From Mumia sp050632745 (GTDB lineage: Bacteria > Actinomycetota > Actinomycetes > Propionibacteriales > Nocardioidaceae), in the NCBI RefSeq assembly GCF_050632745.1, contig NZ_JBODSD010000002.1, forward strand, positions 1,116,001-1,180,000: 64,000 bases of DNA. The letters run 5' to 3'. The translations under genes and the position numbers were made by a program. Every line of letters begins with the position of its first letter. Position 1 is the first letter of the stretch. Under the pieces are notes generated by a model. The model made no database searches and had not been told where the DNA came from. It was given only the letters and a program-made list of their open reading frames with translations. This document shows, piece by piece, positions 1 through 8,038 of this stretch.

Positions 1-266
1 GCACCGTGACGCACCAGCTGCCGACCAGGGCGAGGAGCGCGACGACGGCGAGCGGGAGGAAGAGCCCGTCCTGCGCCCCGACGAGGTAGTCGGTGGTGCT
101 CAGACCGAGCACCGTCGGATTGAGCCCGAAGACGCCGAAGAGCGCGGTCGCGCGCGACCAGCCGAAGAAGAACAGGAGGCCGGTCAGCACGGTCGCCGGA
201 GCGACGACGCCGGCGAGGATCCGGGTCAGGCGCGAGACGTCGAGGGTCGCGCTCCCCTCGTCGGCA

Positions 267-286
<20 letters not shown>
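1..286 (-). CDS. Membrane protein, partial (C-terminus beyond left edge)
   Basis: The ATG at 286 opens a frame that runs off the left edge; 95 codons are in view. After an acidic N-terminus (MAAPETDADEG) come hydrophobic stretches at about residues 22-50 and 75-95, so this is probably a multi-pass membrane protein. I do not recognise the family from this fragment. The start lies 20 bases inside the 3' end of the lipoprotein gene, in another frame, which suggests one transcript and translational coupling. The frame has no stop in view. Confidence 0.7.
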
Positions 287-761
<475 letters not shown>

Positions 762-873
762 GTCGTCCGCCTCCCCGCACGAGAGGGGGATGCCGCGAAC
801 GTAGCAACCGGGAGGACCACGCCGCGGCGTGATTTCACCATGACGGGAGTCCACCGCGGGCGAGGGAGTCCCC

Positions 874-879
874 TAGGCT
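874..879 (+). promoter_or_regulatory. -10 box TAGGCT (leaderless)
   Basis: TAGGCT ends 7 bases before the ATG at 887, and no Shine-Dalgarno motif fits, so the transcript should begin at or beside the start codon. Confidence 0.6.
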
Positions 880-886
880 TCCGCGC

Positions 887-1690
887 ATGGATCTCTCGCT
901 GTACGTCGATGCCTGGGCCGAGTCGGCCGACCGGACCCTGGCGCTCCTCGACGCGCTGACCGACGACGCCTGGCACGCGCCGACGGGCTGCCCCGACTGG
1001 ACCGTCCGCGACGTCGTCGCCCACCTCGCCGCTCTCGAGTCCGAGCTCGCCGGCACCGGCCGAGGAGCACCGACCGAGCTCACGGTGGACGGCAGCGAGG
1101 TGGAGTCGGCGTACACCGAGGCGGGCGTGCGCCAGCGCGACGACGCCTCGCGCACCGAGCTGCTGGAGGAGCTCCGCGAGGCGGTCGCCGCCCGCCGCAA
1201 GGCGCTCGAGACCCTCCCCGAGGACCCGCGGGCCACCGCCGACGTGACCCCCGGCGGGATCGGCTGGAGCAACGAGCTGCTCCTGCGCAACCGCATGATC
1301 GACGTCTTCGTCCACGAGCAGGACATCCGCACGGCCGTGGACCTCCCGGGCGGGTACGACGGTCGTACGGGGCCCCTCGTCGTCAGCGGGTTCCTCCTGG
1401 CGATCCCGTTCGTGCTGGCGAAGAAGCTGAAGGCGGAGCCGGGCACCGTGCTCGTCCTCGAGCTCACCGGCCCGGTCGCACGCACGGTCTCGGTCGAGGT
1501 CGGGGACGACGGACGCGGGCGCCTCCACGACGGCGAGACCGCGGATCCGACGGCACGCGTGAGCATGGCGACCGAGACGTTCGTCGAGCTGGTGGCCGGT
1601 CGCGAGGCGCTGCGTCCGCTCGCGGTGACCTGGACCGGCGACTCCACCCTGGTGGGCGACCTGCTCGCCGAGATCGCGGTCACGCCGTGA
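887..1690 (+). CDS. Maleylpyruvate isomerase family mycothiol-dependent enzyme (DinB-like)
   Basis: A 267-residue protein of the DinB/MDMPI superfamily. The N-terminal four-helix-bundle domain (about residues 1-165) has the family hallmark CPDWTVRDVVAHLAALE near residues 32-50 and a second conserved segment NRMIDVFVHEQDIRTAV near 138-154; the His residues would bind a metal. A smaller C-terminal domain follows at about 170-267. Family members use mycothiol in thiol-transfer or isomerase reactions, but substrates are mostly unknown and I do not assign one. The stop overlaps the GTG of the following SDR gene by 4 bases, so the two are translationally coupled. Confidence 0.85.
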   Translation: MDLSLYVDAWAESADRTLALLDALTDDAWHAPTGCPDWTVRDVVAHLAALESELAGTGRGAPTELTVDGSEVESAYTEAGVRQRDDASRTELLEELREAVAARRKALETLPEDPRATADVTPGGIGWSNELLLRNRMIDVFVHEQDIRTAVDLPGGYDGRTGPLVVSGFLLAIPFVLAKKLKAEPGTVLVLELTGPVARTVSVEVGDDGRGRLHDGETADPTARVSMATETFVELVAGREALRPLAVTWTGDSTLVGDLLAEIAVTP

Positions 1691-2643
1691 CCCCGCCGCC
1701 TGCGGGACCCTCCTGGAGCACGGCCGACATCGGCGACCTCCACGGGAAGACGGTCGTGATCACCGGCATCACCGGGGGCCTCGGCGCCGAGGCGGCGTAC
1801 CAGCTCGCCCACCACGGCGCCACCATCGTGGCCGCCGGGCGCGACCTCGACCGGGTCGAGCAGGCGCTGACGTCCCTGCGGCACGGCGTCCACGACGCCC
1901 GAGCGATCGGCGTGCGGCTGGACCTCGCCGACCTCGACTCCGTGGCGTCGGCGGCGGCCGAGATCACCCAGCGCGCGGGGCGCGTGGACGTGCTGGTCAA
2001 CAACGCCGGCATCATGGCGGCGCCGTTCCGCACCTCCGCGCAGGGGTTCGAGCTGCAGATGGCGACCAACCACCTCGGGCACTTCGCACTCACCGCGCAG
2101 CTGTGGCCGGTGCTGGTCACGAGCCGCGCGCGGGTCGTCTCCGTGTCGTCGCTCATGCACTCGTTCGCCCGCACGATCGACCTGCGCTCGCTCCAGGCCG
2201 GTGCGCCGCTCCCGCGCTACGACCGGTGGAGGGCGTACGCGCAGTCCAAGCTCGCGAACCTCCTCTTCATGCGCGAGCTCGACCGGCGCACCCGCGCCGC
2301 CGGCGTCGACGTGACGAGCGTCGCCGCCCACCCCGGCTACGCCCTGACCCACCTGCAGCAGTCCGGGCTCCAGCTCGGCGGCCGGAGCTTCCAGGGCGTC
2401 GTCGTCCACCAGGTCAGCCGTGCTGTCGGGCAGTCCGCGGCCGCCGGGGCCTGGCCGATCGAGCGGGCGGCGACCGACCCGACCCTCGAGGGCGGGGCGT
2501 ACGTCGGCCCGTCGGGCTTCCGCCAGCTGCGCGGCCGTCCGCGGCCGGTGGGGATGACGGAGCTCGCTCGTGACCCCGAGCTCGCGGCCGCGCTCTGGGC
2601 GGCGTCGGAGGCGGCGGCGGGGATCACCTTCCGCGTCGCCTGA
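1687..2643 (+). CDS. Short-chain dehydrogenase/reductase (SDR)
   Basis: A 318-residue classical-type SDR oxidoreductase using NAD(P)H. The Rossmann glycine motif is TGITGGLG near residues 22-29, the structural NNAG motif is at about 107-110, and the catalytic Tyr-Lys pair lies in YAQSK near 184-188, with the active-site Ser in VSVSSLMHS. Length and motif order resemble the retinol-dehydrogenase/WWOX-like branch of actinobacterial SDRs. It starts with a GTG that overlaps the upstream stop (GTGA). The partner gene is a mycothiol-type enzyme, so a detoxification or small-molecule conversion pair is possible; the substrate cannot be read from sequence. Confidence 0.88.
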   Translation: MTPPPAGPSWSTADIGDLHGKTVVITGITGGLGAEAAYQLAHHGATIVAAGRDLDRVEQALTSLRHGVHDARAIGVRLDLADLDSVASAAAEITQRAGRVDVLVNNAGIMAAPFRTSAQGFELQMATNHLGHFALTAQLWPVLVTSRARVVSVSSLMHSFARTIDLRSLQAGAPLPRYDRWRAYAQSKLANLLFMRELDRRTRAAGVDVTSVAAHPGYALTHLQQSGLQLGGRSFQGVVVHQVSRAVGQSAAAGAWPIERAATDPTLEGGAYVGPSGFRQLRGRPRPVGMTELARDPELAAALWAASEAAAGITFRVA

Positions 2644-2681
2644 GTCCTGCCGATCACCTCCCGCGTGCCCTCACCAGCGGT

Positions 2682-2687
2682 TAGGCT
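2682..2687 (+). promoter_or_regulatory. -10 box TAGGCT (leaderless)
   Basis: TAGGCT with a 6-base gap to the ATG at 2694; the same hexamer serves the gene at 887. Confidence 0.55.
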
Positions 2688-2693
2688 CCGCCC

Positions 2694-3176
2694 ATGCTGG
2701 TACGCCGGATCGACGACGCCGACCTCGACGCCGTGCTCGCCCTCAACCAGGGCGCGCTCGAGGGCGTCGCGACCCTGACCCTGGAGCGCCTCGAGGAGAT
2801 CCTGGGCTACACCGACCAGGCGGTGGTCGCTCAGGACGGCGACGGCGCGCTGTCCGGCTTCGCGCTGACCATCGCGCCCGGCACGGCGTACGACAGCATC
2901 AACTACCGCTGGTTCGGCGAGGAGTACGACGACTTCGTCTACCTCGACCGCGTCGTGGTGGCTCCCGCGTTCCGGCGCAGAGGGGTCGCGACGCTCCTCT
3001 ACAACGTTCTCGAGGAGCGCGCGCGGGCGCACGAGCTGATGGCGCTGGAGGTCTACGTCGAGCCGCGCAACGAGCCGTCGCTGACCTTCCACGCGTCGCG
3101 CGGCTACGCCGAGGTCGGACGGCTCGACCAGCCCGACGGCAAGAAGGCCGCCATGATGACCAAGCAGGTCGGCTGA
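2694..3176 (+). CDS. GNAT family N-acetyltransferase
   Basis: A 160-residue single-domain GNAT acetyltransferase. The acetyl-CoA binding motif A is YLDRVVVAPAFRRRGVATLL (about residues 83-102, with the R-x-x-G-x-A core), preceded by the beta4 strand and followed by motif B around VEPRNEPSLTFHASRGYAEVG. The acceptor (small molecule or protein amine) is unknown. The gene stands alone between the SDR gene (50 bases upstream) and the converging MFS transporter gene. Confidence 0.85.
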   Translation: MLVRRIDDADLDAVLALNQGALEGVATLTLERLEEILGYTDQAVVAQDGDGALSGFALTIAPGTAYDSINYRWFGEEYDDFVYLDRVVVAPAFRRRGVATLLYNVLEERARAHELMALEVYVEPRNEPSLTFHASRGYAEVGRLDQPDGKKAAMMTKQVG

Positions 3177-3212
3177 GCGAGGGGCCCGCGCGCGCGGCGT
3201 CCACGACGGCGC

Positions 3213-4535
3213 TCAGACGCTGACGGACTCCCCGCGACGCATCGCCTCGAGGACCTCGGGCGCCGTCGCCGCGAGCCGGCGCCGGATCGCGCGACGGTGG
3301 CGCACGATCATCACGGCGCCGAGAGCCCACGGCACGACCTGGACCGCCATCGCCCAGGTGAACGCACTGGACGTGTAGGCGTCCGACCCCGCCGGCGTCA
3401 GCACGTCGAGCACCACGCCGACGGCGAGCATCGTGCAGAGCGAGGCGATGAAACCGCCGGTGTTGACCAGCGCGGTCGCGAGACCCGCCCGTTCCGCGCT
3501 CCCCAGCGTCCGGACGAAGTCGAAGCCGACCATCGACGCCGGACCACCGACGGCGGTGACGACCACCATGAGGACCAGCAGCCACGACGGGGCGTCACCC
3601 GGCCACAGCAGCACCGCGGCCCAGACCGTCGCGATCCCGGCCATGATCGCCAGCGTGGTCGACGACCGGTGGTACGGCCGGTGGGCCGTGAGCCAGGCGA
3701 GGAACGGCCCCGTCGCCATCGTCGCCAGGGTGAGGAGCGTGAGCAGGAACGCAGCGAACGCCGGGCTCGCGTGCTGACCTCGGACGAAGAACGGGTAGCC
3801 CCAGAGGATGCCGAGGACCGTCCCGCTGAACTGCGTCGAGAAGTGCGTCCAGAACCCGAGCCGCGTGCCCTCGTCGCCCCAGGCGTCGCGGATCCGGCCG
3901 AGCAGACCGCGCAGCTCCAGCGGGGGGCCGAGGTGGCGGCGCATGCCGGGGCGGTCGTGGACGACGGAGGCGAGGGCCACCGCGAGGACGAGGCCGACGA
4001 CGGCCGTGACCAGGTAGGCCCGGGTCCAGCCGAGGTGGTGCAGCGCCCACGTCATCGGCACCGCGGCGAGGATCATGCCGAGCTGCCCGCTCAGCCCGGT
4101 GAGCTGGGTCATGAGAGGCACCCGCCGCGGCGCGAACCAGTTGGCCACCAGGCGCAGGACGCACACGAACACCATCGCGTCTCCGGCTCCGACCGCGACG
4201 CGTGCCGCCAGCGCGAGCGGGTACGACGTGGCGAAGGCGAACGCGATCTGCGCCCCGCTGAGCGTGAGGACGCCGGTGAGGATGACCGCCCGCGGCCCGA
4301 ACCGGTCCAGCGCGAGGCCGACCGGGATCTGCATCCCCGCGTAGACGACCAGCTGCAGCACGGTGAACGTCGAGAGCTGCGCCGCGCCGATGCCGAACCG
4401 CTCGGTCGCGTCCAGGCCCGCGACCGCGAGCGACGAGCGGTGGAACACGGCGAGGACGTAGACCGACAGCGCGACGAACCACACCGCGTACGCGTTGCGC
4501 CGCAGGCCGAGGCGGCGCGAGACGCGCGCGATCAC
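3213..4535 (-). CDS. Major facilitator superfamily (MFS) transporter
   Basis: A 440-residue integral membrane protein with about 12 hydrophobic segments in the two-times-six MFS arrangement. The loop 2-3 signature is visible as GLALDRFGPRAVIL after the second segment. The start is the GTG at 4535 (VIARVSRRLGLRRNAYAVWF), which overlaps the stop of the GntR regulator gene by 3 bases; the longer frame upstream is a shadow of that gene. Coupling to a FadR-type regulator suggests that the pair handles one small carboxylate-like solute, with the regulator sensing it. The substrate is not identifiable. Confidence 0.85.
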   Translation of the reverse strand: MIARVSRRLGLRRNAYAVWFVALSVYVLAVFHRSSLAVAGLDATERFGIGAAQLSTFTVLQLVVYAGMQIPVGLALDRFGPRAVILTGVLTLSGAQIAFAFATSYPLALAARVAVGAGDAMVFVCVLRLVANWFAPRRVPLMTQLTGLSGQLGMILAAVPMTWALHHLGWTRAYLVTAVVGLVLAVALASVVHDRPGMRRHLGPPLELRGLLGRIRDAWGDEGTRLGFWTHFSTQFSGTVLGILWGYPFFVRGQHASPAFAAFLLTLLTLATMATGPFLAWLTAHRPYHRSSTTLAIMAGIATVWAAVLLWPGDAPSWLLVLMVVVTAVGGPASMVGFDFVRTLGSAERAGLATALVNTGGFIASLCTMLAVGVVLDVLTPAGSDAYTSSAFTWAMAVQVVPWALGAVMIVRHRRAIRRRLAATAPEVLEAMRRGESVSV

Positions 4536-5227
4536 GCCGAGGCTCCGGCGGAGCCCAGCACCGAGTGACGGCTGGTCGCGAGGTGCGCGTCGCTCGCCGC
4601 GAGGAACGCGTACAGGTCGTCGCCCGCGATCAACCGCGCGAGCTCCCGGTGGTCGCGCACCGCCGAGTCCATGCGCTCGGGTGACATGCCCATCGCCGTG
4701 GCGTTGACCATCATCTGCCGCTCGCGCAGGCTCCGGTAGAAGCGCGTGACGTGCGGGTTGCCGGCAGCGTCGACGACGACCTCGTGGAAGCGGCGGTCGA
4801 CCTCGGTGAACGAGGCGAGGTCGTCGTCGGCACGGTGCTGCTCCGCGGCGTCGACGAGCGCGTCGAGCTCCGGACGGATCCGGGTGCCGGCGGAGAACGC
4901 GCGCGGCGCCGCCCACTGCTCGACGAGCGCGCGCGCCTCCCATACGGACTCCGCCTCGGCGCTGGTCACCGGGAGGACGATGGCGCCCCGCTTCGGGTAG
5001 ATCCGCACCAGCCCCTCGGTCTGCAGGCGCAGCAGGGCCTCGCGGACCGGCGTACGCGAGCAGCCCAGCCGCTCGGCCAGCGCGACCTCGCCGAGCTCCT
5101 CACCGCCCGGAAGCTCGCCGACGAGGATGGCGCGCTTGAGGGTCGCGTACGTCCGCTCCGTCGCCGAGGTCCGGGCGGGTGCGGGCGCGACGGGCGCGGG
5201 CAGGTCAGGAGCGGGTGATGCACACAT
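4532..5227 (-). CDS. GntR family transcriptional regulator (FadR/FCD subfamily)
   Basis: A 231-residue regulator. After a Pro/Ala-rich N-terminus of about 20 residues comes a GntR winged helix (about 23-90: ERTYATLKRAILVGEL ... GCSRTPVREALLRLQTEGLV), then the all-helical FCD ligand domain (about 100-225) with the metal-binding type Asp/His pattern (FTEVDRRFHEVVVDAAGN, DHRELARLI). Such proteins usually repress nearby transport or catabolic genes and release DNA on binding an organic acid. The ATG at 5227 (MCASPAPDL) is chosen because the frame upstream lacks family similarity. It lies inside an imperfect palindrome, fitting autoregulation, and it is coupled to the MFS gene downstream. Confidence 0.85.
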   Translation of the reverse strand: MCASPAPDLPAPVAPAPARTSATERTYATLKRAILVGELPGGEELGEVALAERLGCSRTPVREALLRLQTEGLVRIYPKRGAIVLPVTSAEAESVWEARALVEQWAAPRAFSAGTRIRPELDALVDAAEQHRADDDLASFTEVDRRFHEVVVDAAGNPHVTRFYRSLRERQMMVNATAMGMSPERMDSAVRDHRELARLIAGDDLYAFLAASDAHLATSRHSVLGSAGASA

Positions 5228-5241
5228 GTTGCATACATGAT
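5222..5241. promoter_or_regulatory. Candidate GntR operator between divergent genes
   Basis: The stretch ACACATGTTGCATACATGAT contains the inverted repeat ATGT-N5-ACAT and sits at the start codon of the GntR gene and about 40 bases before the divergent GNAT gene. FCD-type regulators commonly bind short AT-rich dyads in such gaps. Assignment is inference. Confidence 0.4.
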
Positions 5242-5275
5242 GCCACGGCACCCCTGCCCCGGTGATGATGGGCCC

Positions 5276-5779
5276 GTGGACGTGCGTGCGGCGACGACCC
5301 CGGCGGACCTCGACGAGGCCCGTCGGCTCTTCCGCGCCTTCGTGTCGTGGCACCGCGAGCGGCACGTCGACGACCGCGACCTGATCGACGCCTACTTCGA
5401 CGACGCGGCGTTCGAGCGCGAGCTCGCCGGGCTGCCCGGGGCGTACGCGGAGCCGGACGGGTCCCTGCTGCTCGCCTGGGAGGACGACCGCGCGCTCGGA
5501 TGCGTCGCGTCGCGCCGCCTCGCCGACGCGACCTGCGAGATGAAGCGCATGTTCGTCGACCCCGCAGGCCGGCACCGCGGCGTCGGCACGGCGCTCGGCG
5601 AAGCGGTCGTCGCGCAGGCGCGCTCGGCCGGCTACCGCGCGATGTACCTCGACACGAGCGTGCGCCAGGGGGAGGCGATGGCGCTCTACCGCAGGCTCGG
5701 CTTCGTGGAGGTGGAGCCCTACTACGCGCTTCCCCCGCCGTTGCGCGACTGGCTGGTGTTCTTCCGCCTCGCGTGGTGA
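5276..5779 (+). CDS. GNAT family N-acetyltransferase
   Basis: A 167-residue GNAT acetyltransferase. Motif A is MKRMFVDPAGRHRGVGTALGEAVV (about residues 85-107), with the pyrophosphate-loop pattern R-x-x-G-x-G; motif B includes YLDTSVRQGEAMALYRRLGFVEVEPY, as in small-molecule acetyltransferases. The GTG at 5276 is preferred over the ATG at 5237 because GATGAT stands 6 bases upstream as a possible -10 box, and the earlier start would fall in the GntR operator region. It is divergent from the GntR gene and could share its regulation. Confidence 0.75.
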   Translation: MDVRAATTPADLDEARRLFRAFVSWHRERHVDDRDLIDAYFDDAAFERELAGLPGAYAEPDGSLLLAWEDDRALGCVASRRLADATCEMKRMFVDPAGRHRGVGTALGEAVVAQARSAGYRAMYLDTSVRQGEAMALYRRLGFVEVEPYYALPPPLRDWLVFFRLAW

Positions 5780-5796
5780 CCCGCGAGGCGGACCGG

Positions 5797-6360
5797 TCAG
5801 GCGCCGGCGTCGCGCCGGGCCGCGAGCACGGCGTGGACCCGCTCCGCCCAGGCGACGTTCGCCCGCTCGAACGCCAGCCCGCGCTCGAGCGTCAGGTACG
5901 GTCCCACACGCTCCGCGTCGCGCAGGTACTCCTCCTCGCCGCGGCCACCGAGCATGCGGTCGCGGAGCCGCTCGAACAGACGCACCTTGGCCCGCGACCC
6001 CACGGCGAGCTCGTCGACGGACGCGATCAGCGCATCGAGGTCGGCGACGTCGGCGGCCTGCACCTTGACCATCAGCTCGACGCGCATCGCCGGCGGCTTG
6101 GCGGGCGCGCTCGCGAACGCGTGCAGCGCCGCGCGGCCGGCGGCATTGAGCGACAGGACCTTCTTGGTCGGACGGCGCTCCTGCGGCACGACCTCGACGT
6201 CCACCAGACCGTCGGCCTCCAGGCGCTCGAGCTCGCGGTAGAGCTGCTGAGGGGTCGAGCTCCAGAAGTTCGCCGACGACACGTCGAACACCTTGCTCAG
6301 CTCGTAGCCGGACGCGTCACCCTCCAGGAGGGCAGCGAGGAGCGCAAATCTCAACGACAC
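5797..6360 (-). CDS. PadR family transcriptional regulator
   Basis: A 187-residue PadR-like regulator. The N-terminal winged helix (about residues 1-85) has the family pattern LRFALLAALLEGDASGYELSKVF followed by PQQLYRELERLEADGLVDVEVVPQERRPTKKVLSLNAAGRAAL. The C-terminal helical dimerisation domain (Vir_act_alpha_C-like) covers about 95-180. PadR proteins usually repress neighbouring detoxification or efflux genes, but none is evident next to it. GTG at 6360 is preferred to GTG at 6366 because GAGAGG then stands 8 bases upstream. It converges with the GNAT gene across a 17-base gap. Confidence 0.85.
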   Translation of the reverse strand: MSLRFALLAALLEGDASGYELSKVFDVSSANFWSSTPQQLYRELERLEADGLVDVEVVPQERRPTKKVLSLNAAGRAALHAFASAPAKPPAMRVELMVKVQAADVADLDALIASVDELAVGSRAKVRLFERLRDRMLGGRGEEEYLRDAERVGPYLTLERGLAFERANVAWAERVHAVLAARRDAGA

Positions 6361-6395
6361 AGCCACAACCTCTCACGGCCGGGCTGCGGGATGGG

Positions 6396-7913
6396 TCAGA
6401 CCACCCGGACGTCGTCGACGCGGCCGCCGTGGTCGAGCCACCAGCGTGCGCCGTTGCGCATCGCGGGAGCGCGCCGGCGATCCTTCGCCACGCGTTCGAG
6501 CACCGGGTCCTGCTGCATCCCGGCGGCGAAGAGCGCGGCGTGCGCGATGCTGAGGTCGTCGTGGTCGAGCAGGTCCGCGACACCCGGCACCGGACCGCCC
6601 GGCACGTGGGCGAGCGCGATCAGCGTCTGCCGGACGTCGGCACCGGCGAGACCGAGGCGGGTGATCAGCGCATCGCGCTCGGCCTTGCTGACGACGTACG
6701 GAAGCACTCCGGGTGCGCCCTCGAAGCACCGGTTGGGCTGGGTCTGCTCGATGAGCACCTCCCCCAGCGCGGCGGCGTACGGGCTGCGCGCGAGCACCAG
6801 CGCGGACTGGTGCCGCACGTCGTGGCTGGTCGCGCTGTAGGCGTCCTCGATGATCGCGCGCCCGACCGGGTCGACCTCGCGCCCCGTGAACGACTCGATG
6901 CGGGCGGTGGCGCCACGTACCGCCGTCGCGAGCATCGTCGCGCGGCTGGTCGCCGAACCCGACACTCCCCGCGGGCGGGACGGGAAGAGCTGCGGACGGA
7001 GCCGTCTGAGCCGGTCGGCGGTCTGGCTGGGGAGCACGTCGAGCAGCGGCACGATCTTGAGCAGCGCGCTCTCGTTGGTCCCGTCGAAGAGGATCTGGGC
7101 AAGCTGCGCCTCGAGCGCCGCCATCGACGCGGGCGTGACCTCGTGCCGGCTGAGCTTGCGGTGCAGCCCCCACGTCGCTCCGAGCTGGAGCTGCGCCGAC
7201 GGCTGGCCCAGCAGCGAGATCAGCGTGTTGACGGCCTTCTCGGCGCGGACGTCGGCGATGAGCACGACGGGCACCAGGGTGGCCTGGGCGTGCGGGTCGA
7301 TCACCTGCGCCCCCACGGCCCGCATCACGCGCGACTGGTGCAGCGGGGCCTCGATCAGGCGACGCAGCGCCTCGTACCGGGTGACGAGCGCGAGCCCGTT
7401 CGCCCGGGACGCCTCGCTGACCAGGCGGGTGATGAGCGGGTCCAGCAGCGCGAGGTAGCGGTCGTCGAGCGGGTCCGCCGCAGCCACGCAGCCGGCCCAC
7501 TCGAACCAGTCGACGCCCTCGACGCAGGCGCCCTGCACCGTCGCGAACGCCTCCGACAGCGCCGCGTCCGAGACGTCGACGGTGCGGGCCGGCGGACGCG
7601 CGCCCCAGGACCGCGCCAACCCCTCGCAGGTCGCCGCCAGCCCGGCGCGCGGCAGGCCCAGGATCTCCTCGTACGACCGCAGGACGGCCTCGGGCACACG
7701 CAGGCGACCGGACTCCCACCGACTCACGCGCGACGCGTCGGCCCGGTGGCCGTGCTGCGCGAGGACCTCCGCGTACGGCTGAAGCTTGCGCAGGTCGGTG
7801 TCGGCCGACATCAGCCGCCACTGGCGCAGGAGCCAGCCGACGCGCTCGTAAGCGCTGACCTCTCGCGACTCACCTGTCACCGGATCACCCCTTCGCCCCC
7901 CGGCACCGGTCAT
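6396..7913 (-). CDS. Large helix-turn-helix protein, function unknown
   Basis: A 505-residue protein with an N-terminal XRE-like helix-turn-helix (about residues 22-85: ERVGWLLRQWRLM ... RADASRVSRWESGRLRVPEAVLRSYEEILGL). The remaining 400 residues are Ala/Leu-rich and helical, with repeat-like segments (for example DVRAEKAVNTLISLLG, SHDVRHQSALVLARSPYAAALGEVL, PGVADLLDHDDLSIAHAALFAAG), suggesting a HEAT-like solenoid, though I see no catalytic motif. The ATG at 7913 is chosen because TACGTT lies 7 bases before it; GTG 7880, with AAGGGG upstream, is the alternative. A regulator with a long sensor or scaffold domain is the best guess. Confidence 0.7.
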   Translation of the reverse strand: MTGAGGRRGDPVTGESREVSAYERVGWLLRQWRLMSADTDLRKLQPYAEVLAQHGHRADASRVSRWESGRLRVPEAVLRSYEEILGLPRAGLAATCEGLARSWGARPPARTVDVSDAALSEAFATVQGACVEGVDWFEWAGCVAAADPLDDRYLALLDPLITRLVSEASRANGLALVTRYEALRRLIEAPLHQSRVMRAVGAQVIDPHAQATLVPVVLIADVRAEKAVNTLISLLGQPSAQLQLGATWGLHRKLSRHEVTPASMAALEAQLAQILFDGTNESALLKIVPLLDVLPSQTADRLRRLRPQLFPSRPRGVSGSATSRATMLATAVRGATARIESFTGREVDPVGRAIIEDAYSATSHDVRHQSALVLARSPYAAALGEVLIEQTQPNRCFEGAPGVLPYVVSKAERDALITRLGLAGADVRQTLIALAHVPGGPVPGVADLLDHDDLSIAHAALFAAGMQQDPVLERVAKDRRRAPAMRNGARWWLDHGGRVDDVRVV

Positions 7914-7920
7914 CAGCCGA

Positions 7921-7926
7921 AACGTA
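7921..7926 (-). promoter_or_regulatory. -10 box TACGTT (leaderless)
   Basis: TACGTT with a 7-base gap to the ATG at 7913. The TRAP permease gene at 50083 has the same hexamer and the same spacing. Confidence 0.5.
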
Positions 7927-7982
7927 ACGATCCGGCGACGGTGCTGTGAGCGATTCCCGGGGATTGACGCAATTCCGCCACC

Positions 7983-8020
7983 GCCGTGGCGCATCGACGT
8001 CGGTACGGATGCGCCACGGC
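7983..8020 (-). terminator. Hairpin after the 2-oxoacid dehydrogenase operon
   Basis: A perfect 13-bp inverted repeat (GCCGTGGCGCATC / GATGCGCCACGGC) with a 12-base loop, 18 bases past the E2 stop. There is no U-tract, as is usual in actinomycetes. Confidence 0.7.
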
Positions 8021-8038
8021 CGGGTGGCGGGTGCGGGG